A stretch of 64,000 bases of DNA from Branchinecta lynchi (Eukaryota; Arthropoda; Branchiopoda; Anostraca; Branchinectidae), in NCBI GenBank assembly GCA_023053575.1, contig JAKZAP010000007.1, positions 17,141,508-17,205,507 of the forward strand, read 5' to 3'. Of this stretch, positions 12,601 to 27,600 are shown piece after piece; position 1 is the first letter of the stretch; every line of letters starts with the position of its first letter. The position numbers were made by a program, and so were the translations under genes. The notes beneath the pieces were generated by a model. It was not told the DNA's origin and did not search any database. It saw nothing but the letters and a program-made list of their open reading frames with translations.

Positions 12601-15600
12601 TCTGCTTGGCATAAGCCTACCCTGTCTTATAATAATGTACCTGCAGTAATAAGGCTTTCGCTTCTATAAATTTCTCGGGACACTATACACACTAAATTGA
12701 ATTTCAGCCAGGTGTAGTCGACGCCTGCTTTCAATTGGTTGATATTTTTGGCATTTAAAACACTTCCTGGGAGATTACTCCAATATTCTACTATTCGGTT
12801 TCTTATGGCTCATCAACAATTCTGGCCAAGATTCCAGGCACAAAACACTCTTGTCCTACATAGCAAAAGACCTTGCCAGTGTAACAGATTTAGAGCGTGA
12901 CTCAGACTCTAGATTATCCCCACAGCTTACGGATCTAGGTCAATAGATCCACAAGCTGCAATTATCCCAAACTGACACAGCCTGCGAAACACAGCAGACT
13001 CATTTTATACCAGTAGGAAAGACAGGAAACATCACTCAAATCACGTCGCGGAGAATCTGGCTGCCTGCTACCTTGCAGCTTCAACAGATGAAAGCGAGAG
13101 TAAACAAACCAAAAATGTAAAGTTGCGTTTTCTTGTCCGTTTGTTTCAACTGTCATCTGTTCGACGTGTAAATTTGTATTCTAATTTGTGTTCTTTCTTT
13201 TCTCTATGTACTCCACTATTTCTATTTTATAGAAGTGGGTAAATAAAAAGATTCAGTCATTCGTTCATTTATTCATTTTTGGATGTTTCGTTTCGATGGA
13301 GTCTCGCACCTGTTTTCTTAGTTCGTCCAAACGTTTTGCTTCGTAGGGTACCTTTTAATTTTTTAGACACTGCAGTTTAATAACTGAAACAAAAATACGC
13401 CAAACGACAGTGAAACTACACCATACAAGAGCTGTAAGCTCATATCATATGGCACTTGCAAGCATACGTAGTAGCTAAAGGTATTAGGTGAGATTTGCGC
13501 TGTCTTGAGACACAGACCATTATGAGCCTTCCGGATTTACGAAGATATATGGTTTAGTCAAAAATATGCCATACACTCTGCAATTACAATGCGCACTTTA
13601 ACCCCAGAAGAGGTATGCTTCTGTAAACGTTTGTTGACATCGGAATTCGCCGAAGAAAACAATTACACAAATGATCATGCGTCCTTGGTTCATGAAAGTG
13701 TGTCATCTGCTCGAAAATATTCTATTTTTGCACTTTGCACTTTAAGGTGACTACAACTGTTAGAAACTATAAGTGGGGCTCGTATGCGAGTTTAAAAATA
13801 TAACATAAGAAATTTGGGTCTCCGGGATTTAGAAATAATGAATGCAATTCGGAAGTAGGTTGCATTGGCCATTATTGGTAAGAAGATATAGAATATAGTT
13901 GTAAAAAATTCTCAAAACTATACGGTCAAACACTGCGAAATAAGATAATAAAGCAATTACCTGTTTGGCTGGAAGCTGATTCTATCAAAGCCGGTAATTT
14001 CGCAGAGGTCATGCTCTAGCTCAGTGATGAGTTGCCTGTACCCCTCTGTCTGTGAGGATGGAACGAAGGGGTGAATGCTTGAGAAGCCAGGTAGGCTGAC
14101 GGGTTTCATTTCGGTGGCACTGTTAAGCTTCATAGTGCAAGACCCCTACAAATAACACGCCAGTTAAATATAAACAGCTTATTTTTGTATTTTGTACCTG
14201 AAATGCTGAATTAATTTGACTGTCTTTAGGGATTTATTCTTTTCACAATAGCACGGACAGACAACAATCACAGGTAGACCGCGCAATTTGAATTTGATCG
14301 AGGACGTCTTTTTTCTTTCCTCTAAAATCGCGGACGACAAAAAATCATCACGCTGCTATATGCCTGGATGCAAAATAAGTTCAGAAGAGTCCCAGAACTA
14401 GCAGTCTAGCAAGTTTGTTTATTGACAGCAGCCATTTGGTACTGTTGTTGATGCTAAATATTTGAAATTGCATAGAGCTACCACAAGTTTGAAAGATCTT
14501 TCACACAATCGTTATTTGGGAATACAGAAGAAATGGAGGAACAGCTTTTCATTTGGTTTTGAACCTGTTTAGGTGAAACAGTTTATCCGTTACCACTGAG
14601 TTATATGTTTCAGCCCTATTCAATGACGTCAACGTCAAACAGTAAGAGAATAGACGATACTATTTCCAACTCTGCTTAATATGATTATCCACCATACCTT
14701 TGTACACACGATTTGTAGAGACGAAAGACTTCATTATGTAGAATAATATTACCATTGTCATTAAAGCACAACTCGTACTAGGAATGATCTTTTCAAGATG
14801 AAACGGCTCAGAAATATCGTTTCCAAAGTTGCCTTTACTTTCCACGAGAAAAAAGCAATTTTCTTTTTAGCGCTTGTCGACTCTATCCAGCGTCTCCCTC
14901 TCTCCGGCGCGGTGGCTGGACGCAAAATATTTGAAAACAGAACGCGCCTTGGTTAAAAAATGCGAAAACCAAGAGAAGTTGCGTTTTTGTCTCCGGTTCC
15001 TGTTCAGTGTGCTGTGTTCACAGTTGTCTGTTTTGGTTAAAAAACGTTGTTTTTGCTTACGCTGTTCCGTGTTTTGTCGCTGTTCTGCCGAAAAAAATTT
15101 AGGATCCTGAGTCTTGGGCGAGAAATCTGTTAAACTGCAAATTACATTCCAAAACAACCATACTTTAGGATCCAGCTTTATCCTCCTCACTTCTGCAATT
15201 CTTTCTTTTCTATCTGCGAATCTTCTCTGCAATTTTCTATCTGAACAGTGATAAAACATGCTAGGAGAGCAGATCCGTATTTTGCAAAACAGACAGCGGA
15301 GCAGAGAACACGGAACAGCGTAGAAAACCAGGAAAATGAGAAACAGCGTGTTCCGTGTTTTGACAAAAACGGAAAAAAAACAGAGAGAAAACAGCGAACA
15401 GAACAGAGACAAAAACGCAACTAAAACCAAATAGGTCCAAAACGGAAGGTATTTCTGATGGTCTACCATATCTTCCGGAGTGAAAATATTACTTCGAAGC
15501 TTCGCATATGCTTACTTGTGAAAGAGTTGTTGACAGACCTTGAAGTTTTCAATGAAGTTTGCGTCGCGTGATTCCAAAAGTTGGCTAGGTCTAAAAAGCG

Positions 15601-18600
15601 CTAAAAAGTCGTAGGTACAAAACGAAACAATGGCGAAAGCCGGGGATTCAGATATCTCATAATCCCATTAGGAAGCTACGGTTAATACGAAAGGCAGAAT
15701 AAGCAAGAGGGCTTATTCCTTTAAAAAATAAGAAACTTACCAAAGGAATCATTGAATGGACAAGGGACAAGTCTTTGTTCTCAAGTCGCTTGATGTATCG
15801 CATGATCTGAGTCTCCGAGTGGTAGCTGTTGAAGACTTTGTGTGTGAGGAACGGGGTCCCCCTCCGGAAGCTGGTGTTGCTGATGTGACCATCCAACGCA
15901 TTCGGATTTACGCTAACCTGGAATCGGAAACCGCTACATCACCGGTAGCTCTCGAACAAAAATGTAAGTGATTTTTACTCAATCGAAATATATTTCGTCT
16001 GTGAGAGAATTTGTGAAATAAATTGAACTGAACTGAAAAAGATCGCAGGTTCTACTCAAGCTCGAGCATTTTTGTCTTTCGTTCTTCAGATACGATGCTT
16101 AAACAACATATGTGACTCATCCCACACTGTCAGGACTTTCATAATAGATAACACAAGGATGCGCAGTTTTTCACCAGATAACATTTAGGATTGTTAGCTG
16201 TTATGTTTTTCAAACGTTACGTATTCAAACGGTATGCATCCAGAACAAACTGCGCATCCTTGTGTTATCTGTTATGAAACTTCTGACAGTACAACAGAGA
16301 AGCGCAACGCTGACGCAAATGAATCTAAATTCACGCCAAAATCTCTTTTCGGCATTTACAACACAACAGCAACACGCCCACAAAGTTTGAAGGTGAAAGA
16401 GGAATCGACAGTTTGAATTGTCGTGGTTGCGAGGCACCTACGCCTTAAGATCCCCCCCCCTTCCTGAGCGACACCAAGGGAGTAGCAGAGATTTTGTTCT
16501 ATTTCCAAATTAATCAGTAACAAACGAAGAGAAACAAAACAAATCCAACCAAAGCCAAAAGAAGAATATTTCCTTCAGTGCTGTTCACTTTAAAAAACAC
16601 GGCCACCACGCTTGAAAGAGATTCAGCTCTTTAAATCCTCACTGTTTCATACCCTTTATCTAATTTTGCTAACGTATTGATGAATCTAAGATGAACTGAA
16701 ACAAAAAGGACCGAAGATTTTTAACTTCTTTGTTTCTTGCTCTCCTCAGAACTAAGAGGGAACAAAAAAGCTAAAACTGAGCAAACAAGGATTTTATCCC
16801 GCCTTTTATCAAGAGTATTGACACTATTGCATGTAGCCCAGGACGGAAGCACCACTCCCTCCTTCCTATGGCAATGCGTAGTGTGTAAAGAACGCAACGT
16901 CTACATACCATGAAAAAATCCTTGCAAGTCATGAGGGAAAACGGTCCTTACTTTCATCCTACGTGAGTGATGACAAGTGTGCTACATGTACTGTCTGCGT
17001 TCGAGGAACCAGCCCTAGTCTGTCTACGTCACATATCGATTTTTTCGCCACTCTTTTACGTTACCGGAACTACAGAAATTAAATATTCTTTGAGCCCAAG
17101 CTGACTTTGAAACGTTTATTCAAATAATGTTTACAACGGATACGTCAGCTATGATTCTTTATCAGCGATATTTCGGCCCTTCTTGGCACGGGTCCTCGTC
17201 AGCCTGTCAATCCTCTGGTTCAACTTCGGGGAAGGAAACAAACCTGTAATTGTAATTCATGATTACAGGTTTGTTTCCTTCCCCGAAGTTGAAGGCGAGG
17301 ACCCTTGCCAAGAAGGGCCGAAATATCGCTGATGAAGAATCATAGCTGACGTATCCGTTGTAAACATTGTTTGAATAAATACAGAAATTATAAAGATTTA
17401 GATTTGTTGACTGCCGAGCAGCCCAAGGGCCACGACAAAAAATAATCACAAAAGATCTCAAACTCAAACAAAAATAACAACAAAAACTCCGCAATCTTTC
17501 TTTACTCCAATAACACAATTATGGTATTTCCCTATGCCAAAAATCTATTTTTATGTTCCATCGCTATCCTCAGGAATCGCTCCAATCTTTTAATTGTAGC
17601 AAAACACTCGTTCTTAACACCTCTGATTAACCAATTCTTCATCAAATTCACCCACACCGTACTGTTCTTTCCTCCATTCACTCAACTCCATACGCTCGCA
17701 ACCCACATAAACCAAACTCTCATTCTGACACCCGCACATCGGACAAAATTATATTGTCCTGTGGTTCCATACCCTAGGCTAGAAATTCACTATAAGCTTG
17801 TTCAGGCACTGCACCGTAGTGCTAACCAGTTGCTATGTACTGCGTGTCTCCGAGGGAGAGAATAATGAAACAACACTTCTAGTTGTACATTCAAAATAAC
17901 ATTGAACGTGTCCGAAAGCTCCGAAACGAACGAAAATGCTGAATTCCTTCAGCATTTTATGCACCATTTCGCTTTCGGACTTAAATTTTCGCTCAATTAA
18001 CGCAGCATTAATTCAGCATAAAATTCTTCGAATAATTCAGCAAGAATGCTAAATTTTATGCTGAATTTTGAAGAAGAAACTGGGGAGCACGGCGATTCTC
18101 TCAGATTTCGGCGGCAAACATAACAAATTCAAAAAGACAACTGACAATTCGGTAAACATTCCAAATTCTAAGACAACTGGCGATCATGGCCAACGAAGAA
18201 AGGAAATATAAGAAGTCAAGAAGGTCGGATATCAGTAGCTGATCCATTTTGTCAGCTTTATACAGCTAATTCTTTTTTCTTCTTCTTCTTCCTGACTTAA
18301 AGTCTGGTATTCTAGAAGTGTCAGAGAAGAAAAAAGGTAACAGCTTTCGGACAAAAAAAAAGAAGAAAATGCAGCATTACTGCACCATTTACAGCACCGA
18401 AAAGCTTTCGGACACGTTCATTGACAAACTAACCTGGTCAGCAGTGACGTCAGCTCCGAAAACCCAGAACAGATCGTCTATGTCCTTCTTGGTTACGGTT
18501 TCGTCAAGCGACAGACCAACCTAAAAAAGAGAATTCAAGTTAAAAATAACTTTCCAAAAACAAAACGGACAATCGTAAAATAATTCGGAAACCATCTTTG

Positions 18601-21600
18601 TAATTTAATATCATTAACAAATATAAAATAACGCTTCAGAGGTCTGAATATTCTTCAATATCAACATGGGCCATTGTCTTGTCTCTGTTGAAGCTTCGCA
18701 TCCTTGTGAATATTTCAAACTTCTGGCAGTGAATGGTTTTGAGAGGTATCAAAAAGGAAGCTTGGATCCAGGCTTAAAGTTTCATATTACCTCTCCACCT
18801 TCGAAATATCTCAAATTAATCTCCTTCAACTCGGCCCTGGTTCTGATCTCCTCTGCTCCGAGCTTGGTTCGGATCTTAAGCGTATCGAAGAAACATTCGT
18901 TCACCACCACATTCCCATTTTCTCTCAGCCCATTGGCTAGAATCACAGCAGCATTGTGAACTCTGGTGGCGATTTCCTTCAATCCCTTTGGTCCATGATA
19001 GATGGCGAACATAACGGCCATATTAGCTAACAAGGCTTGGGCAGTGCAAATGTTGGATGTGGCTTTATCACGGCGAATGTGTTGTTCTCGGGTTTGTAGG
19101 GCGAGGCGATAGGCTTCTCTTCCTTCGGCATCCCTAAAAATTGATTCCAAAGTTATTCATGGAAGGAAAACTAGGAACTCCAGCAGATGACCAATTATCT
19201 TTGACACTGCAAAACGGACACGAACCCGAAAAGCTGCCTTGTGAATTCTGTACTGAAGTAGCTAATGTGATATATTGGTCTAATTTTTCCTTCAGCCCTA
19301 GCTAACTACGAATCATATTTGACACTGTAAAACGAATACGTCAGCTACATTTTATTTAGAGCTTTATTTCGGCCCTTCTTGGCAAGGGTCTTCTTAGAAG
19401 ATGACGACACTGTCAGAAGTTTCACAACAGACAACAGAAGGATGCGCGGTTTCAACAGACAATGCGGAACAGACAGCACTTCGAGTTTTGTCTATTGTGT
19501 TTGAAAATGTTGTGCATAACGATGTTGTGCATAACGAGCGTTGCCATCAAAAAGAGCCGACAAATCGCCGAAAAGCATCGGAGAAAGTTTCTGATATCAC
19601 GACGACCAAAAAAAAGACAGTACATGCTTTTTGGACTATTTTTCGGCTCTTCCTCATAATGCTTGTTCTGCATAACATTTCACGTACAACGTTTTCCAAC
19701 ACTACACATAACATGCCAATTGTTGTCTGTTATGCGCCATCTATTAAAACTGCGCATTCTTCTGCTGTCTGTTATGAAACTTCTGACAGTGTAGTCATCT
19801 TCCAGCTTGAGCCTGAAGAAGACCCTTGCCAGGAACGGCCAAAAAATAGCTCTAATAAAATGTGACAGAGGTATCCGCTTTACAGTGTCAAATAGGCTTC
19901 GCAGTTACCGTAGCTTCGGCTGAAGGAAAATTGAGACCAATATTTCACACTGGGCACTTCAGTACAGACTTAGGCTAAGAATAAACATAATTATTATTAC
20001 ATTTGAAGTTAAGCTTTCAGCCTGAGGAAGGCCCTTTCCAAGAAGGGCCAAGATATAGCTCTAATAAAATGCAGCTGACGTATCCGTTTTGCAGTGTGAA
20101 ATATGATGTGCAGTTAGCTTGGGCCCAAGGAAAAGTTTGATCAATATATCACACTGCGTACAGACTGCGTACAGACTTCACAAGGCAACCTTACTCTTAG
20201 AATAATAATAAATATTATTACATTTGTCAATAGGCTTTCAGCTTTTCGCCACTAATAGTCTATTATACAAGAATAGGCGAACGGCCTTCACACAATTCGT
20301 CAAAAAACACCTTTCATCGTAAATTTCTCGGCGTACATTGTCCAAAGAATTCTTGAAAACGTTGATGGAGTCACTCAATACTACTTGAGATGGAAGGGCG
20401 TTCCAACAGACTACCATTCTGTTTTGGAAAGACCCTGTACCGTTTTCCTTGAAAGTCGCTTATTCCAGATTTAGCTTAAAGTTTAACCGAACAGGGCTGA
20501 CACACGAAAGTCTAGTTACCTATCTTTATTCACTTAAAGTTCAACTGAAAAGCGGGGGCGAACTATATGTCCGGGTAGAAAATGATTGTCCTATGCGGAT
20601 TCAGCATGTCTTCCTACCCCGAAATCGAAAATCTAATCAACTTCAAATTAAACTTTTACTTTAAGAATTTTTCCAGTTTTAGACGGATTCTGGGCGAACT
20701 ACTTGTCCGGCGAAAAAAGGAATTTTAATCCACGTGTTCAGTATGTCTTCTTACTCCTAAATCGACCATCTCATTGGCTGTTAAAAAATATTTGTCACTC
20801 CCCCCCCCCCCCCCCCTTAATGTAAGGCTACAGAGCCCATCTACGAACTCGACCTGTCCCTTGACCTAAAAAATCCTCACACCAAGGTTCATCAAAATAT
20901 CTCATTCCCTTCGAGAGTCATCGTGCTGAAAGACGGACGGACAGACGGACAACTTTTACTAAGCCATGGGTATCCCTCAACTCACGTTTTGGGATCCCCA
21001 AAAAATTAAATTTCCTTAGCAGAGTCCAAACAATTCAGTTTATGGTATCGGAGAAACTGTTCCGCCACACTAGACTCTTACTCCCCTGTTCGTGATGAGT
21101 GGCCCTTCTTGAAGTTCCTCCCAGATTAGTTATTTTTTGGCCGCTAGCATAAAGCAAACCATGACACGTTACTTCTTTGTGTACGTTTATCCAGGTTTGG
21201 CTATTTTCAATTCCTCATAGATCTAGTCATGTTTGAAACTTTTTAAAATGCCTCTGCCTATATTTATGCGCTACCATAACCTGTTCTGTCAAACTTCGTC
21301 AAGTTTGAATTCCGGCTTCCGACTTTACTGCTGACTCCTGGTTGACTTTTCCACGGGGCTGATGCTTGACTCGGTATCAACCAAAAGCCTAATAGCTTAT
21401 TCTCCCCTCAGATAACTTACACCAAGATCTCACTTGTGATTGTTAGTTTCTTTAGCGCATCTGGCGGCTTGTCATTGATTTTATGAGGGGCGTATGCTCC
21501 TATCTTAAAATCACAAAAAGAAAGAGAGCCAGCTACCGCATTGTCAAGGCTTTTACACCTTGTACGCGAGATCCAAGCGGTAACATACACCTACCATCCA

Positions 21601-24600
21601 GAAAGTGACAGCGCACTACATAATGAGCGTGTTCCACCCTTCTAACAATAGTTACTATTTCCGTTCCATCCTCACGAAAAGTTACTACGCTAATCGTTCC
21701 AACCTTGTCGGAATAGTAACTAACAGTTACTATTTGCTTACCATGCTCGGGACCGTAGTAAGCGTAGTAACCACGCATCTCTGTAACGTGATTGGTCGGA
21801 TTCGCCCCTGGCCTGAGATCCTGCTGGAAAATAGAAAAATCGTTCCAGCCTTGACGGCGAAAAGCCAGAATTTTCGTGAGGTCATGTGCAGTAACTACGG
21901 TAAGTAGGATGGAACACGCTCAATGACATTTACCATCGGAATACTATGTTCTATGTGTGGTTAATCCTACCATTCTTTCTCTACTTAACTGTTTGTTTAT
22001 CAGCACTTGCTTCGCTACATTATCTACGAGAATATAAAAGTTACACCTTACCTGGTCACTCCTACCATTCTTCCAGGCATCATTCTCACAAGGTACTGCT
22101 TGCAGGCAAAAAAGGCGGCATGGGGTCCCCCGTAGCCCAAGGGCACGCCAAATCGCTGGGCGGAGCCTACTGCAATATCAGCGCCAAGTTCACCGGGTGG
22201 CCGGAGGAGAGTTAGGGCAAGAAGGTCCGAGGCGCAAACCACCAAGGTCTGGAAAAACAAAGTTTCTCAAACAAGGAAACAGGCGGCTGGAGGGCCGCCA
22301 TAGAAGTAAATCCAAGTGTCGATTTGGCGTTCGGGTTATTATTTCATCATTCTAGATAAACAAGAGCTAAGACCTTATATGGCATTTGTTCCGAGTAGGT
22401 AGTACAAGTAAGTAAATTAGATCATCACAGAAGGTCCCCTTCCAGCTCCCCCGCCGTAGAAAGATACGGGCCGGACCTATGAGATATCTTGAGGATCTGT
22501 TCGTATGACTGGAGCCTAAAATTGATTATCTGGAGCATATGACCTTTATTCCTTCCAAGTTTCATCCAAATCGCTCTACTCATTCGATCTCCAGGCGTGA
22601 CACACGTTTTACGGAATCCCCCATCACCCCCCCCCCCCCCCCCCAGCTCGAATCCTGTTCTGGCAGATACAAAGCTCTTCTAGGGTATTTTCTTTGATCA
22701 ATCATCAAGTTTTACTCAAATCAATTCCCCCTCCTCCCCCACTCCGTAGTCAAACTGTCTACATTCCCAGTTCAGTCCAATCATGCACTCCATTCGTTTG
22801 ATCCCTTGGCAATCCACACAATTTCGGGATCGCCCCTCCAACTCCGTCACAGTAGACGCATCCGCTTTGGAAACATAAGTGGAGCATTTAGGGCATCAAC
22901 TCTTACCCCCCACCAAGTTTCATTCCAATCGAATCACCCGCTTTCAACTTACGTGTTACGTTTTCAGGGTTCCGGATTCCGTTATTTAGAAGAAAAAAAT
23001 AATTAATTAGAAATGTGTATTAAAATTTGAAATCTGAACAATATGGTTGACTAATCATACTTTTTTCTTGGCTCACATGGAAAGATTTACTATGTACAGC
23101 TTCGACAGGTCTTACTAGTATTTCATGAGAAAATACGAATTATCCATTTGGTACGGGCCGTATCCGCTGAATCCTTTGTCATTGTTCGTCCTCGTCGTTC
23201 GCCGAAGAGAATCATGCTTTTCTATTTTTTCAACAAAACCAAATTGCATTAAAACAAAAAAATCAAATCGAAAGTTAAATCTTAACACTTCCTAGTTCGA
23301 CGCAGGGGGAATGGGGAGGTAGGAGACCGCCGAGAAATCAACTATGTTTCCTCATCGCTTTCAAAAATCATGGACGACAGGGCCCAACCAGCACACGACG
23401 TCGTCCACTGTTTCCTGACCGAAGATTAAAAATTAAGTGTTTTTTTCTGTGTTTGTATGTGTTTTGTTTACTTTCTTCATTTACTCCGCCTTTCCGAAAT
23501 GGCGGGTCATAAATAAATTACTTACTTACTTACTAGCTGAAAACCTTTGTGAATAGTGAATTTGTGAATAAATATGAAAAACATAGATCGAGACCTTGGT
23601 TCTGCGATAACTCCCACAAAGGCAAACACTCACCCCTGATGCTTTGGCCCTCTGAGCCAATTCCTGGAAATCATTCACGTTCCCGTCCGTATCAGGGTAC
23701 TGGTATAGAATTCCGGCAACGTCCTTGAGGGAGAAGTCGACGCTTGACAATTCGCTCGTTATCATCGTTTCAACACCCATTGCCGAAGCCCGTGTTTCAA
23801 CAAGCGCAATGGTCTGGGGGTGAAGCTTGTCGGACATGTAGAATTTCTTCCTCTTGGTTTGTCTGAAAAGGGAGATTATGAGCTTTGCAGTGGAGCCTTC
23901 AAGTGGGCTGGCAGGAAAACTTCTTGCATTCAATTCAAACAACCACAGGCGACACAAGTATAAAATCGCACGAACTGACCAACATTCAACATTAAAGGTA
24001 TAACGTTTTAAAATATAAGGGTTAAGAGGTTTTAGAGAATAATTTTATTTTGAAATGTTTTAGAAATGAATTATGAAAATTAAAGCTAATTATTTAGAAA
24101 AATGTAGAAAACAAAATAAACATGGTTTAGGGACAGATTGGAAGCTTTTATGTTTGTCTTAAAATTTACAATAGGCTAAAGATTAAAGTAAATACAGTGG
24201 TTTGCAATTATGGATTTTGGAGTTTATTTTTAGCTTATAGGGGACTATGTCTGATGGTGTTTGTTTCATTTTTAGTTATTTATGTGAAGAGGTGGTGATT
24301 TGTAGAATAAGGTTTAAAATTGTATTAAAATAAGAATAAAAAAGTATTAAGATTGATAAATTTAAACTGAAGAAAAAATTAAATTAAATAGTTGAAACGT
24401 CAGAGTTTTACCTGTAATACTAGCGCAACCTACTTCCATAATCAGTCCATTTATTTCAAAACTCGGAGACCCCAATTTCGTACAGTACTTTCTAACCCCT
24501 CTAACAAAATAAGGTTTAAAATTGTATTAAAATAAGAATAAAGAAGTATTAAGATTGGTAAATTTAAATTAAAGAAATAATTAAATTAAATAGTTGAAAT

Positions 24601-27600
24601 TAAGAAGTTATTTTTTAAGTTTGAAGTGTGTATGTTTGTTTATAAAGTATAGGTGACGTTAAAGAGATTAAGGAAATATTAACGTCACCGAGTGGAGGAG
24701 GAGTCGTAGCCCAAAAAGTAACAAGACCAAAGGTTTCGATGGGATCCCAAAAATTAAATATCTGATCCAGACAACTGGGTCTTGTCTTAGCCAGATCCAG
24801 TCTTCGCCAGACTCCTTGAACATTTTTACAATTAAAATTCAGAAACAGATTAAGGCTAAATAGCTAATCACCTGAGAAAACCAAGTTCAGATTTGGATTC
24901 AGCATGTGTGTTTAACCCTATAAGTCATATCTGTTTTGACGAAAACTTCCTGCCACTTCTGCCAATTTCCCGGTTCCGGCCGAACTCCAGAACTACTTGT
25001 CCGGCGAAAAAAGAAAGCTCAAAGACGAAATCAGGGTATCTTCTTTCCCCAGTAATGAACATCTAGTCAACTTCAAATAGAAATTTAGCTTATAACAAAT
25101 TTTCCGATTCCAGCCGGATTCCGGTCGAACTATATGTCCGGGTAAAATACGATTGTCACACAGGGACTCAGCATCTCTTCTTACCCCTAAATCGCTTATC
25201 TAATCAACTAGAAATAAAACTTTGACTTCCAACAGTTTTCCGGTTTTGGCCGGATTCCGGACGAACTACATGTCCGGGTAGAAACTTGTTTTCACATAAG
25301 TGTTCAGCATGTCTTCTTGCCCTAAATCGAACATCTAATGAACTCCAAATAAAAACTTTTAATTTTGACAAACTTTCCGGTTTGGGCCGGATTCCGGTCG
25401 AAATACTTGTCCGTCGAGAAAATAGTTTTCACCATCGTCTTCAGCATGTCTCCCTACCTCTAAATCGAACATTTAATCAACTTCAAATAAAACTTTTACT
25501 TTCAACAAACTTTCCGTTTTGGGCCGGATTCCGGGCGAAATACTTGTCCATCGAGAAAATAGTTTTCACCATCGTCTTCAGCATGTCTTCCTACCCCTAA
25601 ATCGAACATCTAATCAATTTCAAATAAAACTTTTACTTTCAACAAACTTTCCGGTTTGGGCCGGATTCCGGACGAAATACTTGTCCGTCAAGAAAATAAT
25701 TTTCACCATCGTCTTCAGCATGTCTTCCTACCCCTAAATCGAACATCTAATCAACTTCAAATAAAACTTTTACTTTCAACAAACTTTCCGATTTTGGCCG
25801 GATTCCGGGCGAATTACTCGTCCGATGACAAAATGGTTTTCACCATCGTGTTCAGCATGTCTTCTTACCCCATAATCGACTATCACATTAGCTGTTTCAA
25901 AATATTTTGTTTGTCCCTTAATTTGAATCCCCTCCCCCACCCCTAAATGTAGAGCTACAAAGCCCATCTACGAACTTGACTGGTCCGACGACCCAACGAA
26001 CCCTCACACCAATTTTCATCAAAATATCTCATTCCCTTCGAGAGTTATCGTGCTTACAGACGGACGGACGGACAGACGGACAACTTTTGCGATGTCATAG
26101 GTATCCCTCCACTTACGTTTTGGGATCCCAAAAAGTAAAATGTCTGGAAAGATGCTACGCGGGTTTAAAAAAAACAAACAAAAAACGTTAAAGGGTAATA
26201 CTAGCGCATCCTACTTCCATAATCAGTCCATTTATTTTGAAACCCGGAGACCCAATTTCGTACAGTACATTCCAACCCCTCTAACAAAACCACGCTGATT
26301 TTCTAACTTGCCGTGCTTTGCTATCTTCGATGTGTATCACGCTGTCGACGGTTGTCTGCGAGAAGTTTTTCCATGAGAATAACCGGCTATGTAAATTGTT
26401 TCCCTGTTTTCGCTATAAGTCAACGGGTCTCGAAAAAGGCTTACAACAGCCAAAACTGTGTGTTATTTGTTGAAAGCACAGCCTTATAGTTTTAAAGTAT
26501 TCAAATATTTTAAAATACTGCAAGTTGATGAGTAAATAGTGCGAGGAGTCCTTTAAAGAATTTTCTAGAGGCTTGCGCCTGCTTCCGAAGTTGTTAGAAA
26601 CGCTGTTAGAAGCTGTTAGAAACCACTAATATTCTTCAAAGTCACCAAGAAATTCCGATTGAGCCTCTCAGGGACATTTTGTGCAATAAAGCTACTATCA
26701 GTGGCGTAGCCTCGATTTTTTTACGAGGGCCGTGGCAACCGTAAAGTGAAACTTAAACACAGTTGATTATCAGAGGGTCAGAAGTACTGTCAAAACACTG
26801 AAACTCAATCAGTCGTGCACTAGCGCTGGCTCCGATAACTTCATCTTCCTAACACAGCAAAAAAAGAGGTACAACCTCTCCTGTTTCCTCGATGTCTGCA
26901 GACCGCATGTTAGCTGTACTGGAATTTATTAAGCCAGCACGTTTGTCTCGTTTTGAATGTCCGTTGTGTAGTGGGCGGCGCTAGAGTAGATCCCGTTTCC
27001 GATGAATGGAAAGCATAGGTCTTGGCGCTACTCTCTTGTGTTATTTTGCTCTGGCCCACGGCTACCCTAGCCGTTTCATTATACTATCAACACAGGCACC
27101 CTCCTCTCGACTCCAATCCTCATCTCAGAGCAAAAGAACACTAGGGAGCAGCCCAAAGACTTGAAAAAAAGTGACACACACTTGAATAGCAGCGACACTA
27201 GCGATATTGACCGTCCCTTCTCAGACGTAATCGGTCGTGCACCAGCGCTGGCTCCAATAACTTCATATCCTGAACACAGCAAAAAAAGATACAGCCTCCT
27301 TTATTTCCTCGATATGTGCCGAACCCGCATCTTAGCTTTACTAGAAACTTCTAAACCGGCACAAAAAATCAACGAAGAAACCAACGAAAACGGGGTTTGT
27401 AAAGACCAACGAATATACTGAGAAACAAACCCCATTTTCGTTGGTTTCTTCGTTGATTTTTTGTTATATGTCAGGCCAATGTGGTGTACAAAATTATCTT
27501 CTAAACCAGCAAGTTTGTCTCGCTTTAAACGCCACGGCACTACGAGTATGGCCCGTTTGCGAAGCAAGGAAAGCATAGGTCTTGACGCTACTCCTTAGTC

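Noticed and set aside
14867..15469. 200-codon minus-strand frame, Phe/Ser/Leu-rich
   Set aside because: It lies within a family D repeat whose foldback arms generate the biased composition; no domain.
24725..26140. CRISPR-like array appearance of evenly spaced repeats
   Set aside because: Units are contiguous 137-bp tandem repeats with no unique spacers, in a eukaryotic genome.
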